Source: Pedobacter steynii
Lineage (GTDB): Bacteria; Bacteroidota; Bacteroidia; Sphingobacteriales; Sphingobacteriaceae
Length of the DNA: 64,000 nucleotides
Direction: 5' to 3'
Assembly: GCF_001721645.1 (NCBI RefSeq)
Contig: NZ_CP017141.1
Span: 4,216,001 to 4,280,000 of the forward strand
Every line of letters starts with the position of its first letter. The first letter of the stretch is position 1. Below are positions 51,853 through 60,200 of this stretch, in pieces. The position numbers were made by a program, and so were the translations under genes. Below the pieces are notes generated by a model that made no database searches, was not told where the DNA came from, and saw only the letters and a program-made list of their open reading frames with translations.

Positions 51853-51941
51853 GAATATTATGGTTGTTTACAGGCGCGAAGTTACGCATTCTCAGGCGTT
51901 TTTTGGAACTGTGGGGGCGTTAAAATAAATGCAAGGCACAA

Positions 51942-51975
51942 AAAAAAGGCTTCAGATATCTCCAAAGCCTTTTTT
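51942..51975 (-). terminator. Terminator of the first tiny lipoprotein gene
   Basis: Stem AAAAAAGGCTT (51942-51952) with AAGCCTTTTTT (51965-51975), loop CAGATATCTCCA. The lower side continues with TTTTTTGT on the transcribed strand. Confidence 0.75.
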
Positions 51976-51992
51976 GTATAGGTTAATTTAAA

Positions 51993-52205
51993 CTAGTGAG
52001 CAGCTGGTTTCTCAGCTTCTGTAGTAGTTTTAACAGTAGTATCTTTTACAGTAGAGTCTTTTACAGTAGTATCAACAGTTGTAACAACTGCACCTGAATC
52101 AGTTAAAGTAGTGTCAGTAGAAGTACCTTTGTTTTCAGAAGTACAAGCTGCTACTGATAAAGTGATTGCTAATGCTGCAAAGCCAAGTTTAAATGCGTTT
52201 TTCAT
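51993..52205 (-). CDS. Tiny Thr/Val/Asp/Lys-rich lipoprotein, copy A
   Basis: A 70-aa lipoprotein: signal MKNAFKLGFAALAITLSV with lipobox VAAC (Cys21), then a mature part of about 49 residues built from TTV, TVD and STVKD-type repeats and ending TEAEKPAAH. It is about three-quarters identical to the gene at 52655-52867, with which it shares promoter, leader and repeat. No known family; a low-complexity surface or periplasmic peptide. Its promoter carries the GGGTTAC-N15-GTATTAA element. Confidence 0.8.
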   Translation of the reverse strand: MKNAFKLGFAALAITLSVAACTSENKGTSTDTTLTDSGAVVTTVDTTVKDSTVKDTTVKTTTEAEKPAAH

Positions 52206-52242
52206 TCTATTTTTATTTTAGGTAATTAATTAATTTTAATGA

Positions 52243-52271
52243 TTAATACCTCAATGTCTGAAAGGTAACCC
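52243..52271 (-). promoter_or_regulatory. ECF-type promoter P1 before tiny lipoprotein A
   Basis: On the minus strand GGGTTAC (52271-52265), 15 bp, GTATTAA (52249-52243). The downstream box ends 37 bp before the ATG of copy A. It lacks the TAnnTTTG box of ordinary promoters in this phylum, consistent with an alternative sigma factor. Confidence 0.7.
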
Positions 52272-52594
52272 GGGTATTTGAAATTAATTTGAAAATATTT
52301 TTTTTGGAAGGGGATTGGAAGTAAGGGCTGCTATCCTGTGGCGGAATCATAATGATTGTCCTAGGATCACTTAAATTGCCTTAATCTGGTTCGGGCTAAG
52401 GGTAGGGGTTGAATGGGCCTGGTAGGGCTTGTAGCCCTTTCAAACCTATTTTATCGGATGCGATATTCAAAGCAAAAAAAAAGGTGGTATACTCCGTATC
52501 TGCCAAATGGGGTATACGCTCCAGCTTTGACGCTGGAGCCTGTGGTGCAATTCGGAATATACCTGGAAACCTGAATGGAGAAAGGTAATTACCA
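52272..52594. other. Intergenic region between the two tiny lipoproteins, with REP-like hairpins
   Basis: No gene seen. It holds two small hairpins: AGGGCT/AGCCCT (52424-52429, 52433-52438), preceded by GT of a GTAG tetranucleotide, and GCTCCAGC/GCTGGAGC (52518-52525, 52532-52539), next to GTATAC repeats and followed by GTGG. A GTAG or GTGG next to a short palindrome is the form of REP elements moved by RAYT transposases, but copy number outside this window is unknown. Confidence 0.35.
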
Positions 52595-52595
52595 T

Positions 52596-52639
52596 ATAAC
52601 AGAAAAGGCGCTGGAAATTTCCAGCGCCTTTTCTGTTAT
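52596..52639. terminator. 44-base perfect palindrome, terminator of tiny lipoprotein B
   Basis: From 52596 to 52639 the sequence is its own reverse complement: arms AACAGAAAAGGCGCTGGAAA and its complement extended by two pairs, with no unpaired bases. It lies 16 bp beyond the stop of copy B. The long U-A part would make a strong terminator in either direction. Confidence 0.75.
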
Positions 52640-52654
52640 TGAGTTTTATTCAGC

Positions 52655-52867
52655 TTATTTTTTTACTGTGTCAACAGCAACTGTAGTAGTTTTAACAGTA
52701 GTATCTTTTACAGTTGAATCAACAACGTTAGTATCAACAGTAGTAACAACTGCACCTGAATCAGTTAAAGTAGTATCAGTTGATTCACCTTTTTTTTCTG
52801 ATGAACAAGCTGCTACTGATAAAGAGATTGCTAAAGCTACAAAGCCAAATTTAAATGCGTTTTTCAT
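52655..52867 (-). CDS. Tiny Thr/Val/Asp/Lys-rich lipoprotein, copy B
   Basis: A 70-aa near-duplicate of copy A: MKNAFKFGFVALAISLSV, lipobox AAC (Cys21), SSEKKGESTDTTLTD, then TTVDTNVVDSTVKD repeats; only the last ten residues differ strongly (VAVDTVKK). Not a shadow: the plus-strand frame over it has no matching features, while start, lipobox and promoter are all on the minus strand. Divergent from the sigma-factor gene. Function unknown; possibly a stress-induced surface coat or decoy for the protease. Confidence 0.82.
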   Translation of the reverse strand: MKNAFKFGFVALAISLSVAACSSEKKGESTDTTLTDSGAVVTTVDTNVVDSTVKDTTVKTTTVAVDTVKK

Positions 52868-52904
52868 TCTAATTCTATTTTAAATAATTAATTAATTTTG
52901 CTGA

Positions 52905-52933
52905 TTAATACGGGAAAGATTAAAAGGTAACCC
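52905..52933 (-). promoter_or_regulatory. ECF-type promoter P2 before tiny lipoprotein B
   Basis: Minus strand GGGTTAC (52933-52927), 15 bp, GTATTAA (52911-52905), again 37 bp before the ATG, the same geometry as P1. The flanking AATTAATTAATT leader is also shared. Confidence 0.72.
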
Positions 52934-52975
52934 ATCAATCTGAAAAAAAAATAAAAATATTTTTATTGGTGTTTT

Positions 52976-53005
52976 GGGTTACTGTTGACGTTAATACTGT
53001 ATTAA
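52976..53005 (+). promoter_or_regulatory. ECF-type promoter P3 before the sigma-factor gene
   Basis: GGGTTAC (52976-52982), 16 bp, GTATTAA (52999-53005) on the plus strand, about 70 bp before the sigma-factor start. It diverges from P2 and lies 43 bp away. Confidence 0.62.
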
Positions 53006-53046
53006 ATGACAGATGATAAAAAAGTATTTTTTTTTTGGCTATCATT

Positions 53047-53075
53047 GGGTTACCATTCACGTATAAATGTATTAA
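53047..53075 (+). promoter_or_regulatory. ECF-type element P4 abutting the sigma-factor start
   Basis: GGGTTAC (53047-53053), 15 bp, GTATTAA (53069-53075). The downstream box ends directly before the TTG at 53076 and four bases before the GTG at 53079. A normal transcript from P4 would therefore start at or inside the coding region. Confidence 0.6.
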
Positions 53076-53078
53076 TTG

Positions 53079-53645
53079 GTGAGTAATAAGTTAAGCAGTT
53101 CAGTTCCAACAGATAGAGAGGTAGTTTTAGGAATACTAAATGACTCAGAAGATGCGCTAAATAAATTGTACACGGGGTATTTTCCGATGATTTTACAGTT
53201 TATTTTGAATAATAACGGTGACGAAGATGATGCAAAAGACGTGTATCAGGAAGGAATTATCGTTTTATACAATAAAATAAAAGGCGGAAATTTTGAATTG
53301 AGCAGTAAACTTAAGACCTATATCTACTCAGTTTGCAGAAGGATCTGGTTGAAAAAGCTTTCACAGCAAAGCAAGAAGACCAGTAACATTTCAGACTTTG
53401 AAGATGTAATGGCAGTAGAGGTAGATGTGGAACAGCACGAAGAGAAGGATAAGCAATTTGATAAAATGCAGGATGCCCTCCTTCATTTAGGTGAACCCTG
53501 CAAGACGATTATTCAGGATTTTTACATCAACAACCTCTCGATGCAGGATATATGCGAGAAATTTGGTTACACCAATACGGATAACGCCAAAACTCAAAAA
53601 TATAAATGCTTACAGCGGTTGAAGAAATTGTTTTTTCAAGTTTAA
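53079..53645 (+). CDS. ECF sigma-70 factor
   Basis: A 188-aa extracytoplasmic-function sigma factor. Region 2 is seen in NKLYTGYFPMILQFILNN to DVYQEGIIVLYNKIKGG, and region 4 in LHLGEPCKTIIQDFYINNLSMQDICEKFGYTNTDNAKTQKYKCLQRL. No ATG is available before residue 39: TAA at 53073-53075 precedes the TTG at 53076, and GTG 53079 is the most likely start. Its own promoters P3 and P4 share the GGGTTAC/GTATTAA element with the lipoprotein genes, implying autoregulation. It lies 7 bp before the membrane protease gene. Confidence 0.88.
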   Translation: MSNKLSSSVPTDREVVLGILNDSEDALNKLYTGYFPMILQFILNNNGDEDDAKDVYQEGIIVLYNKIKGGNFELSSKLKTYIYSVCRRIWLKKLSQQSKKTSNISDFEDVMAVEVDVEQHEEKDKQFDKMQDALLHLGEPCKTIIQDFYINNLSMQDICEKFGYTNTDNAKTQKYKCLQRLKKLFFQV

Positions 53646-53652
53646 AGGTGAT

Positions 53653-54750
53653 ATGAGAAACGAGATTGAGTTAGAAGGTATAATTGAGGATTATTTGAAT
53701 GGTAAACTTTCTGAAGCGGAAAGAACGGCATTTGAGCAGCTTCGCAAAAATGATCCCATGGTGGACCATAAAGTGGTAGCGCACAAGGTTTTTCTGGAGT
53801 CTTTAGGAGATTATGCTCAGGTATTGGACTTAAAGGCTAAAATGGATCGTGCACATGCACAGATTGATGTGGAGACTTTAAGTGAAGAGCTGAGACCTCA
53901 CCCTTCTTACATTATTAATATATGGCGTAAGAATAAAGCAGCAATCGCTGTGGCCGCTTCCTTTATCTTGTTAACTATTGTAACGGTTTATTCTATTCAG
54001 CAAAATACGAAACAGATTGGTAATGTCGAATTAGTAAGCAGAGAGCTTGCGAAAATCAAAAGTTCTCAAAGCAGTCTGATCAGAATCATGAATTCAAAAA
54101 ATGCACCGAATGCACCTAAAAATGTGAAACCCGCTAATTTTGGTGGAACAGGATTTGCATTGACCGCTAATGGTTACCTGTTAACTAACCTGCATGTGGT
54201 AGATGGTGCTGACTCTGTATATGTTCAGGACAATAAAGGAGATTCTTTTAAAGCTAAAGTGGTTAGAACGGATTCTCAATACGACCTGGCGATCTTAAAA
54301 ATAACAGATAAATCATTTAGCCCGCTTTCTAACCTGCCTTACCGATTGAAACAAAGCGGAATAGGAATGGGAGAAATTGTATACACGCTTGGTTTTCCTA
54401 AAGATGATGCCGTCTTTGGTGAAGGTTATGTGAGTTCAAGAAGTGGTTATAACGGAGATACTACACAATATCAGGTGTCTATCCCGGTGAATCCTGGAAA
54501 TAGCGGTGGTCCTTTATTGGATCATCAGGGAAACATTATCGGAGTGATCTCTGCGAAAGAAAAACAGGTGGATGGTGCCACATTTGCCGTTAAATCAAAA
54601 TACATCCAGGAAGCTTTAAATTCTATTCCTAATGATTCTCTGGGTAAAAAAGTAGCCTTTAACAAAAGGAACTCCTTACAAGGCCTGAGCAGAAATAAAC
54701 AGGTAGAGAAGATCCAGGATTATGTATTTATGATTAAGGTTTATAAATAG
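53653..54750 (+). CDS. Membrane protein joining an anti-sigma-like N-terminus to an HtrA-like protease
   Basis: A 365-aa protein with a cytosolic N-terminal part of about 92 residues (IEDYLNGKLSEAERTAFEQLRKNDPMVDHKV is the usual anti-sigma opening), one membrane segment (about 96-115) and a periplasmic trypsin-fold domain. The triad is complete: His181 in LTNLHVVDGAD, Asp211 in QYDLAILK, and Ser284 in NPGNSGGPLLD. The protease ends near residue 330 and no PDZ domain follows, unlike DegS or DegP. Its position 7 bp after the sigma gene supports an anti-sigma role. Cleaving itself or a partner to free the sigma factor is inference. Confidence 0.82.
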   Translation: MRNEIELEGIIEDYLNGKLSEAERTAFEQLRKNDPMVDHKVVAHKVFLESLGDYAQVLDLKAKMDRAHAQIDVETLSEELRPHPSYIINIWRKNKAAIAVAASFILLTIVTVYSIQQNTKQIGNVELVSRELAKIKSSQSSLIRIMNSKNAPNAPKNVKPANFGGTGFALTANGYLLTNLHVVDGADSVYVQDNKGDSFKAKVVRTDSQYDLAILKITDKSFSPLSNLPYRLKQSGIGMGEIVYTLGFPKDDAVFGEGYVSSRSGYNGDTTQYQVSIPVNPGNSGGPLLDHQGNIIGVISAKEKQVDGATFAVKSKYIQEALNSIPNDSLGKKVAFNKRNSLQGLSRNKQVEKIQDYVFMIKVYK

Positions 54751-54768
54751 ATCTCTAAAAAGAAATTG

Positions 54769-54806
54769 AAAACCCCGAAATGCTGTCAGGCGTTTCGGGG
54801 TTTTTT
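54769..54806 (+). terminator. Terminator after the protease gene
   Basis: Stem AAAACCCCGAAA (54769-54780) with TTTCGGGGTTTT (54793-54804) followed by TT, loop TGCTGTCAGGCG. Confidence 0.85.
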
Positions 54807-54903
54807 GTTTGATGAGACAAATATCGTTCAGTCATGTAAACAATTCCTGAAATTTCATAGTTTTACTGGTAGCAAATACTGATTTTATTTTAACAAACTG
54901 GAT

Positions 54904-55851
54904 ATGGATTTTGGAAAGGTTTCCGATAATGAGCTTAAAACAGTAGATTTCACTTTACCGGATGATGGGAAACAAACTGCAAAAACCCTGAACGGCAATC
55001 AGCCGGCAAAACAGCCTGAATTCTATGTAGGTTGTGCGAAATGGGGAAGAAAGGAATGGGTGAATATGATTTATCCGCCTAAAACGAAAGAAGCTAATTT
55101 TCTGGACGAGTATGTAAAACACTTCAATTCTATTGAGCTGAATGCGGTTTTTTATAGCATTCCCAACCAGGAACTGATCCGGAAGTGGAAAGAAAAGGCT
55201 GATGAGAACGCCAACAACGGATTTCTGTTTTGCCCTAAATTCTCGAGAACGATCAGCCATATCAAAAGACTCAAAGGTGCAGAAGAGCCTACGGACCTTT
55301 TCCTGGCCAATATTTCTGAATTCGGAAAGTATCTGGGACCCTGTTTTCTGCAAATGGGCGATAACTTCGGTCCTAAGAATATAGAAGTGCTGGAAGAATT
55401 TCTGAAATACCTGCCTGTAGATCTTTCTGTATTCGTAGAGCTGAGGCATGCGGAATGGTTTTCTGATGAAGGAAACAGAACCCGGCTTTTTGAAATGCTG
55501 GCTAAGCTCCATAAAGGAGCCGTAATTACTGATGCCAGCGGCAGAAGAGATTGTGTACATATGGAACTGAGCACGCCGGAGATTTTTATCCGCTTTGTAG
55601 GCAACGGACAGGAGCATAAGGCTTCCGACGAAGCCAGGATTGACGAATGGGTGGAGCGGATCAAAATATGGATGGGCAAAGGGCTGAAAAAAGTTTATTT
55701 CTTTCTGCATCAGCATGATGAAAAGGATACGCCTGTTTTAGCCAACTATACTATAAAAGCCTTTAATCAACATTTAGGAAGTCAGATTGCGGAAATTTCT
55801 TTTCTTGGTGATAAGAACGAAGATATTACAAAACAGACACAATTATTTTAA
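54904..55851 (+). CDS. DUF72 family protein
   Basis: A 315-aa DUF72 protein, a TIM-barrel-like family of unknown function sometimes called YecE. Seen: YVGCAKWGRKEWVNMIYPP, FNSIELNAVFYSIP, LKGAEEPTDLF, VFVELRHAEWF, and RFVGNG. Conserved across bacteria. It opens a short region of single genes; the large open frame on the opposite strand is only a shadow. The next gene begins 52 bp later. Confidence 0.87.
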   Translation: MDFGKVSDNELKTVDFTLPDDGKQTAKTLNGNQPAKQPEFYVGCAKWGRKEWVNMIYPPKTKEANFLDEYVKHFNSIELNAVFYSIPNQELIRKWKEKADENANNGFLFCPKFSRTISHIKRLKGAEEPTDLFLANISEFGKYLGPCFLQMGDNFGPKNIEVLEEFLKYLPVDLSVFVELRHAEWFSDEGNRTRLFEMLAKLHKGAVITDASGRRDCVHMELSTPEIFIRFVGNGQEHKASDEARIDEWVERIKIWMGKGLKKVYFFLHQHDEKDTPVLANYTIKAFNQHLGSQIAEISFLGDKNEDITKQTQLF

Positions 55852-55860
55852 AAAGTATAC

Positions 55861-55868
55861 TAAATTTG
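55861..55868 (+). promoter_or_regulatory. -7 box of the peroxiredoxin promoter
   Basis: TAAATTTG matches TAnnTTTG, 35 bp before the ATG at 55904. No TTTG at the -33 position, so activator help is possible. Confidence 0.45.
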
Positions 55869-55903
55869 TAGATAATGTATTTATACCCTAAAACCACAAA
55901 ATT

Positions 55904-56539
55904 ATGAGTTTAAGAATAGGGGACGCAGCTCCCAACTTTAAAGCACAAACCTCTATTGGTGATATTGATTTTTATGAATTCTTAGGAGATAGCTGGGGTG
56001 TTTTATTCTCTCATCCTGCGGATTATACACCAGTATGTACCACAGAACTTGGCCGTACAGCTTCATTGAAAGCTGAATTTGAAAAAAGAAACGTGAAAGT
56101 CCTTGCATTGAGTGTGGATTCAGCGGAATCTCATAAAGGATGGATCAATGATATTAATGAAACGCAAAATACAAATGTAGAATTCCCGATCATTGCTGAT
56201 GAAGATAAAAAAGTAGCTGATTTGTACGACATGATTCACCCCAATGCATCAGAGACTTTAACTGTGCGTTCCTTGTTCATCATCTCTCCGGATAAAAAAG
56301 TGAAACTGATGCTGACTTATCCTGCATCTACCGGAAGGAATTTTGATGAAGTGCTCAGGGTGATCGATTCACTTCAGTTAACCGCAAATTATAGTGTTGC
56401 CACTCCGGCCGACTGGAAAGATGGCGATGATGTTGTGGTGATGAACAGCATCAAAACCGAAGATATTCCGGCTAAATTCCCTAAAGGACACAAAGTCATC
56501 AAACCTTATCTGAGAACTACACCTCAGCCTAACAAATAA
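55904..56539 (+). CDS. 1-Cys peroxiredoxin, Prx6 type
   Basis: A 211-aa peroxiredoxin. The peroxidatic Cys45 is in the motif HPADYTPVCTTELG; the C-terminal part TPADWKDGDDVVVMNSIKTED is the extension of the Prx6 subgroup. No second conserved cysteine is seen, so it is reduced by an external thiol. It reduces hydrogen peroxide and small organic peroxides in the cytosol. It has its own promoter; the next gene follows by 98 bp. Confidence 0.93.
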   Translation: MSLRIGDAAPNFKAQTSIGDIDFYEFLGDSWGVLFSHPADYTPVCTTELGRTASLKAEFEKRNVKVLALSVDSAESHKGWINDINETQNTNVEFPIIADEDKKVADLYDMIHPNASETLTVRSLFIISPDKKVKLMLTYPASTGRNFDEVLRVIDSLQLTANYSVATPADWKDGDDVVVMNSIKTEDIPAKFPKGHKVIKPYLRTTPQPNK

Positions 56540-56637
56540 GATTTATTCAGTTTATATAATAACCCTGCATCAATCTAATTGGTTGTTGCAGGGTTAATCA
56601 TTTAACAAAGACCGGCTTTGCGGTGAGATTACACAGT

Positions 56638-57147
56638 ATGATTTTACCACCTGATTTGCTTATAGCTAAAGAACTGGTGTTTGATCACCTTGGCTTTGAA
56701 TCTACTCCGGCGGTTATTGAGGCTGAAAGCACTGAGTATGGAGCCTGTTCAATTAAGCTCAATGGATTGGCAGTCAGGTTTCGCGTAGCCAAAATTACCC
56801 CAACTAAAACCGGTCAGTTTGTAACGCTCTGGAAGAGAAATGGGGCCGGTCCAATCGAGCCTTACCAGGCATCTGATGAAATTGACCTGTTCCTGGTCAG
56901 CACAAGAAAAGAGCATCACTTTGGGCAATTCGTTTTTCCTAAATCTGCTTTGATTAAACATGGCATCATCAGTAATAACGGAAAAGAAGGTAAACGGGCA
57001 ATTCGTGTTTATCCCCCATGGGATAAGACAACGAGCAGGCAGGCGATGAGGACTCAGAAATGGCAACTGGAATATTTCCTGAAAATTCCTCAGAAAGAAT
57101 CAATAGATGAGACGCTTGCCAGCCTAAACCAAATCCGTTGTCTTTAA
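56638..57147 (+). CDS. MepB family protein
   Basis: A 169-aa protein of the MepB family, named from the Staphylococcus mepRAB operon. Seen: GACSIKLNGLAVRFRVAKITPTKTGQFVTLWKR and HHFGQFVFPKSALIKHGI, both typical. Function is unknown; a restriction-endonuclease-like nucleic-acid-binding fold has been suggested for relatives. I use ATG 56638; GTG 56623, five codons earlier, is the alternative. It is not next to a MATE pump or MepR regulator here. Confidence 0.82.
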   Translation: MILPPDLLIAKELVFDHLGFESTPAVIEAESTEYGACSIKLNGLAVRFRVAKITPTKTGQFVTLWKRNGAGPIEPYQASDEIDLFLVSTRKEHHFGQFVFPKSALIKHGIISNNGKEGKRAIRVYPPWDKTTSRQAMRTQKWQLEYFLKIPQKESIDETLASLNQIRCL

Positions 57148-57180
57148 CCTTCATGTCGAGATAATTAAAAAGAAAAGAAT

Positions 57181-57212
57181 AAAAAAAGACCCTTTTTGGG
57201 AGGGTCTTTTTT
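57181..57212. terminator. Bidirectional terminator
   Basis: Stem AAAAAAGACCCT (57182-57193) with AGGGTCTTTTTT (57201-57212) between MepB and the convergent DUF2723 gene. Confidence 0.88.
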
Positions 57213-57220
57213 ATGTATTA

Positions 57221-60200
57221 TTATCCGAGTGATTTCCTGAAAATATTTTCTAAATTTCTGAACTTATCTTTGATTTCTTTATTCAGGACTGTTTGTTTAT
57301 TTTTTTCAGTTTCCTGGTCCAGACCATTCAATATAGATAATCCCCATTGTATATTTCTGATATAGCCGCGTTGAATATCCGGTGATAAAGAGGCAATGTA
57401 GTTCAGTTCCTGATCCAGAAAAGAAAGGGTTTCTTTGGCTATGATGTTGGCATGATTCAGGTCATTCAGATGGTAAAGAATACTGACCGCATCAAATTTG
57501 TTCAGGGTATCCCGTATTTCATAATTTCTTAAGGGAAGGTCTTTAATGCTTTTCATCATGACTGCATGAGCCGCTTTATTTTTACCTTCGTTAATCAGGT
57601 TTGTGGCAAGGGTATTATTTGAAGCCCATGTGCCAAAAGCTATGGCGCGACTTTGTTCATCGAGATAGCTGGCCTTATTGAATCCGGAAAAGTCCATTTT
57701 GTTCATCACATTCTGATACATTACCTCGGTATTGGTAACCTGAGACTTATCTCTGACATCATTTGCAGCCCTCTTTAAAGGTAACAGACGATAGGCATAA
57801 CCTTCCATATAAAGGTATTTGTCCAGACCCATATAAGTATCCTGAGAAGAGGAGGTTGCAAAATATACGGGTCTTTTCCAGTTGTTATTGGCGAGAATAT
57901 CGTATACCGCAAGATCTGCTTTTCCGATAAATTTCTTATCCACTGTCCATTCCATACTGGAAGTCACTTTTTCTTTGTCCTCGGCTTTGACGGTCTGTGT
58001 TTTTACCAGTTGATCTGCATCAATACTTAGTTTCAGCTTTCTGCTGGGCAGGAAGTTTTCAAAAGAACCGTCGCGCATTTCTATTTTATCCGCCTTATTG
58101 TCGGAAGTCAGCACGGCCATCAGGTCTTTCAGTTCTACACTGTCGGTAAATCCATAATCAACATAAGGAATATAGTCCCGAACCCCTTTCTGATACTTTT
58201 CATCTGCCATGGTAAGAGGTAGCGGAGTGGAATTATTGACCTGTTTTTTCAATTGATTAATGTAATTGTGATCGCTGAGGAACTGCATACAAATAACCCG
58301 GACGTCTGTCCGTATTCCTTCTACTTCCTGTGCATACCATAAAGCAAAAGTATCATTGTCAGCATTGGTGAAAAGAAGGGCATTTGGTGCACAGGATTTC
58401 AGGTAATTGTGGGCCCAATCTCTGGCGGTTATTTTGGTGGAACGATTATGGTCATCCCATCCCTGAGTCGCCATTAGTAGCGGAACAGCAAGTAAAGCCA
58501 GGAGGGAGGCGGTAATCAGACTCAGTCTGCCTGGTGCAAAACGCTGAAGTACTTCTTTCAACGCCAATACACCAAAGCCAATGAAGATGCAGAAGGCATA
58601 AAATGAACCCACATAGGCGTAGTCGCGTTCTCTTGGCTGTAATGGATCCTGGTTGAGGTAAAGGATAATGGCAAGCCCGGTGAAAAAGAAGAGTGTAGCG
58701 ATCACTAAAGTGGCCTGTCTGTTCTTTCTGTAAAGGAACAGGAGCCCTGCAATTCCGAGGATCAGTGGAAAGCCGTAATACACATTATGTCCTTCATTGG
58801 ACTGAATCGAAGCCGGCAGATTGGACTGTGAGCCTAATCGTATTGCATCTAATGGTGTAATACCACTGATCCAGTTTCCTGCATCCAGACTTCCATTTCC
58901 CTGAATGTCATTCTGACGGCCCACGAAGTTCCATAGGAAATACCTGAAGTACATAAATCCTACCTGATAAGAAGCGAAAAAGCTCAGGTTTTGAGCGAAG
59001 GTTGGTGTCTGGCCTTCTTCCATTCCCAGCCATTGCCTGTAGTAGGCCGGATGACCGTCTTTAGCGCTATGGGTACGTGGGAAAAGAAGGTTTTTATCGT
59101 AGGTTACTTTAAAGGAATTCCCGGATACTTCATACTTATGTTTTCCTTTGCGGTATTCTGTTCCGGTATCTTTATAGTCCGTTTGTTCGGCATCGAAAGT
59201 TTTTCCATATAAAAGAGGTGTTTCGCCGTAATTGGTTCTTCCAAGATAATCATATAAAGAAAAAGGATGGTCAGGATTGGACAGGTTGATGTTGGGTTTT
59301 GCATTTGCTCTGATGAGCGTGACAAAATAAGAACTAAAACCAAACAGGATAAATGCGAGGCATAACAAGCCCAGGTTCATGTTATATTTTCTATGCTGTA
59401 CCGAATAATAAATGCCATAACTTATGGTTCCAATCAGCAGGAGAATAAAGGCCATAGCTCCGTAGCCAAAACTGAAGCCGAGCGTATTGACGAAAAACAG
59501 GTCAGACTTAGCAGCAAATAGCACCAGATACTGAACAATAACAACCTGTACAACTCCTACAATCCCGCAAGCCAGGCCAAATGCCTTTAAAAGGCCTAGC
59601 CAGGTAACCTGCTTTGTCTTTTTGAAATAATAAACCAGAACTACCGCCGGGATGGTAAGCAGGCTGAGTAAATGGGCGCCAATGGATAAACCAACAAGAA
59701 AAGAAATAAAGACCAGCCAACGGTTATCCAGATCATTTTCCCATTTCAGGATCGCCCAGAACACAATGGCGGTAAAAAGACTGGAAAGGGCATAGACTTC
59801 TGCTTCTACTGCTGAAAACCAGAAAGTATCTGAAAAGGTATAGGCCAATGCGCCAACTACGCCTGCAGCAATAATGCCCAGGATTTCCAGTTTACTCTTT
59901 TCTTTTGGATATAGTTTGGCGGCCATTGCCGTGATGGTCCAATACAGGAACATGATGGTAGCCCCGCTGAATAAAACGGAACTGAAATTTATCCAGTAGG
60001 CAACTTTTGTAGTATCGCCCATAGAGAGCGAAGAAAATAATTTGCCGATCATCATAAACAAAGGGGCTCCGGGCTGATGCCCTACCTGTAATCTGTAGCT
60101 GGCGGAAATGAATTCTCCGCAGTCCCAGAAGCTTACGGTAGGCTCCATCGTAAGCCAGTAGACAAAGCTGGCGATTCCAAAAAGGAGAAAGCCCACGGTG

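Noticed and set aside
52575..52883. 102-residue plus-strand frame over the second tiny lipoprotein
   Set aside because: It starts in the terminator palindrome and runs antisense to the lipoprotein gene, whose signal peptide, lipobox and promoter are all on the minus strand.
54955..55716. 253-residue open frame on the minus strand opposite the DUF72 gene
   Set aside because: It lies fully inside a clear DUF72 gene, has no family features or start context, and shows the cysteine- and phenylalanine-rich composition of an antisense shadow.
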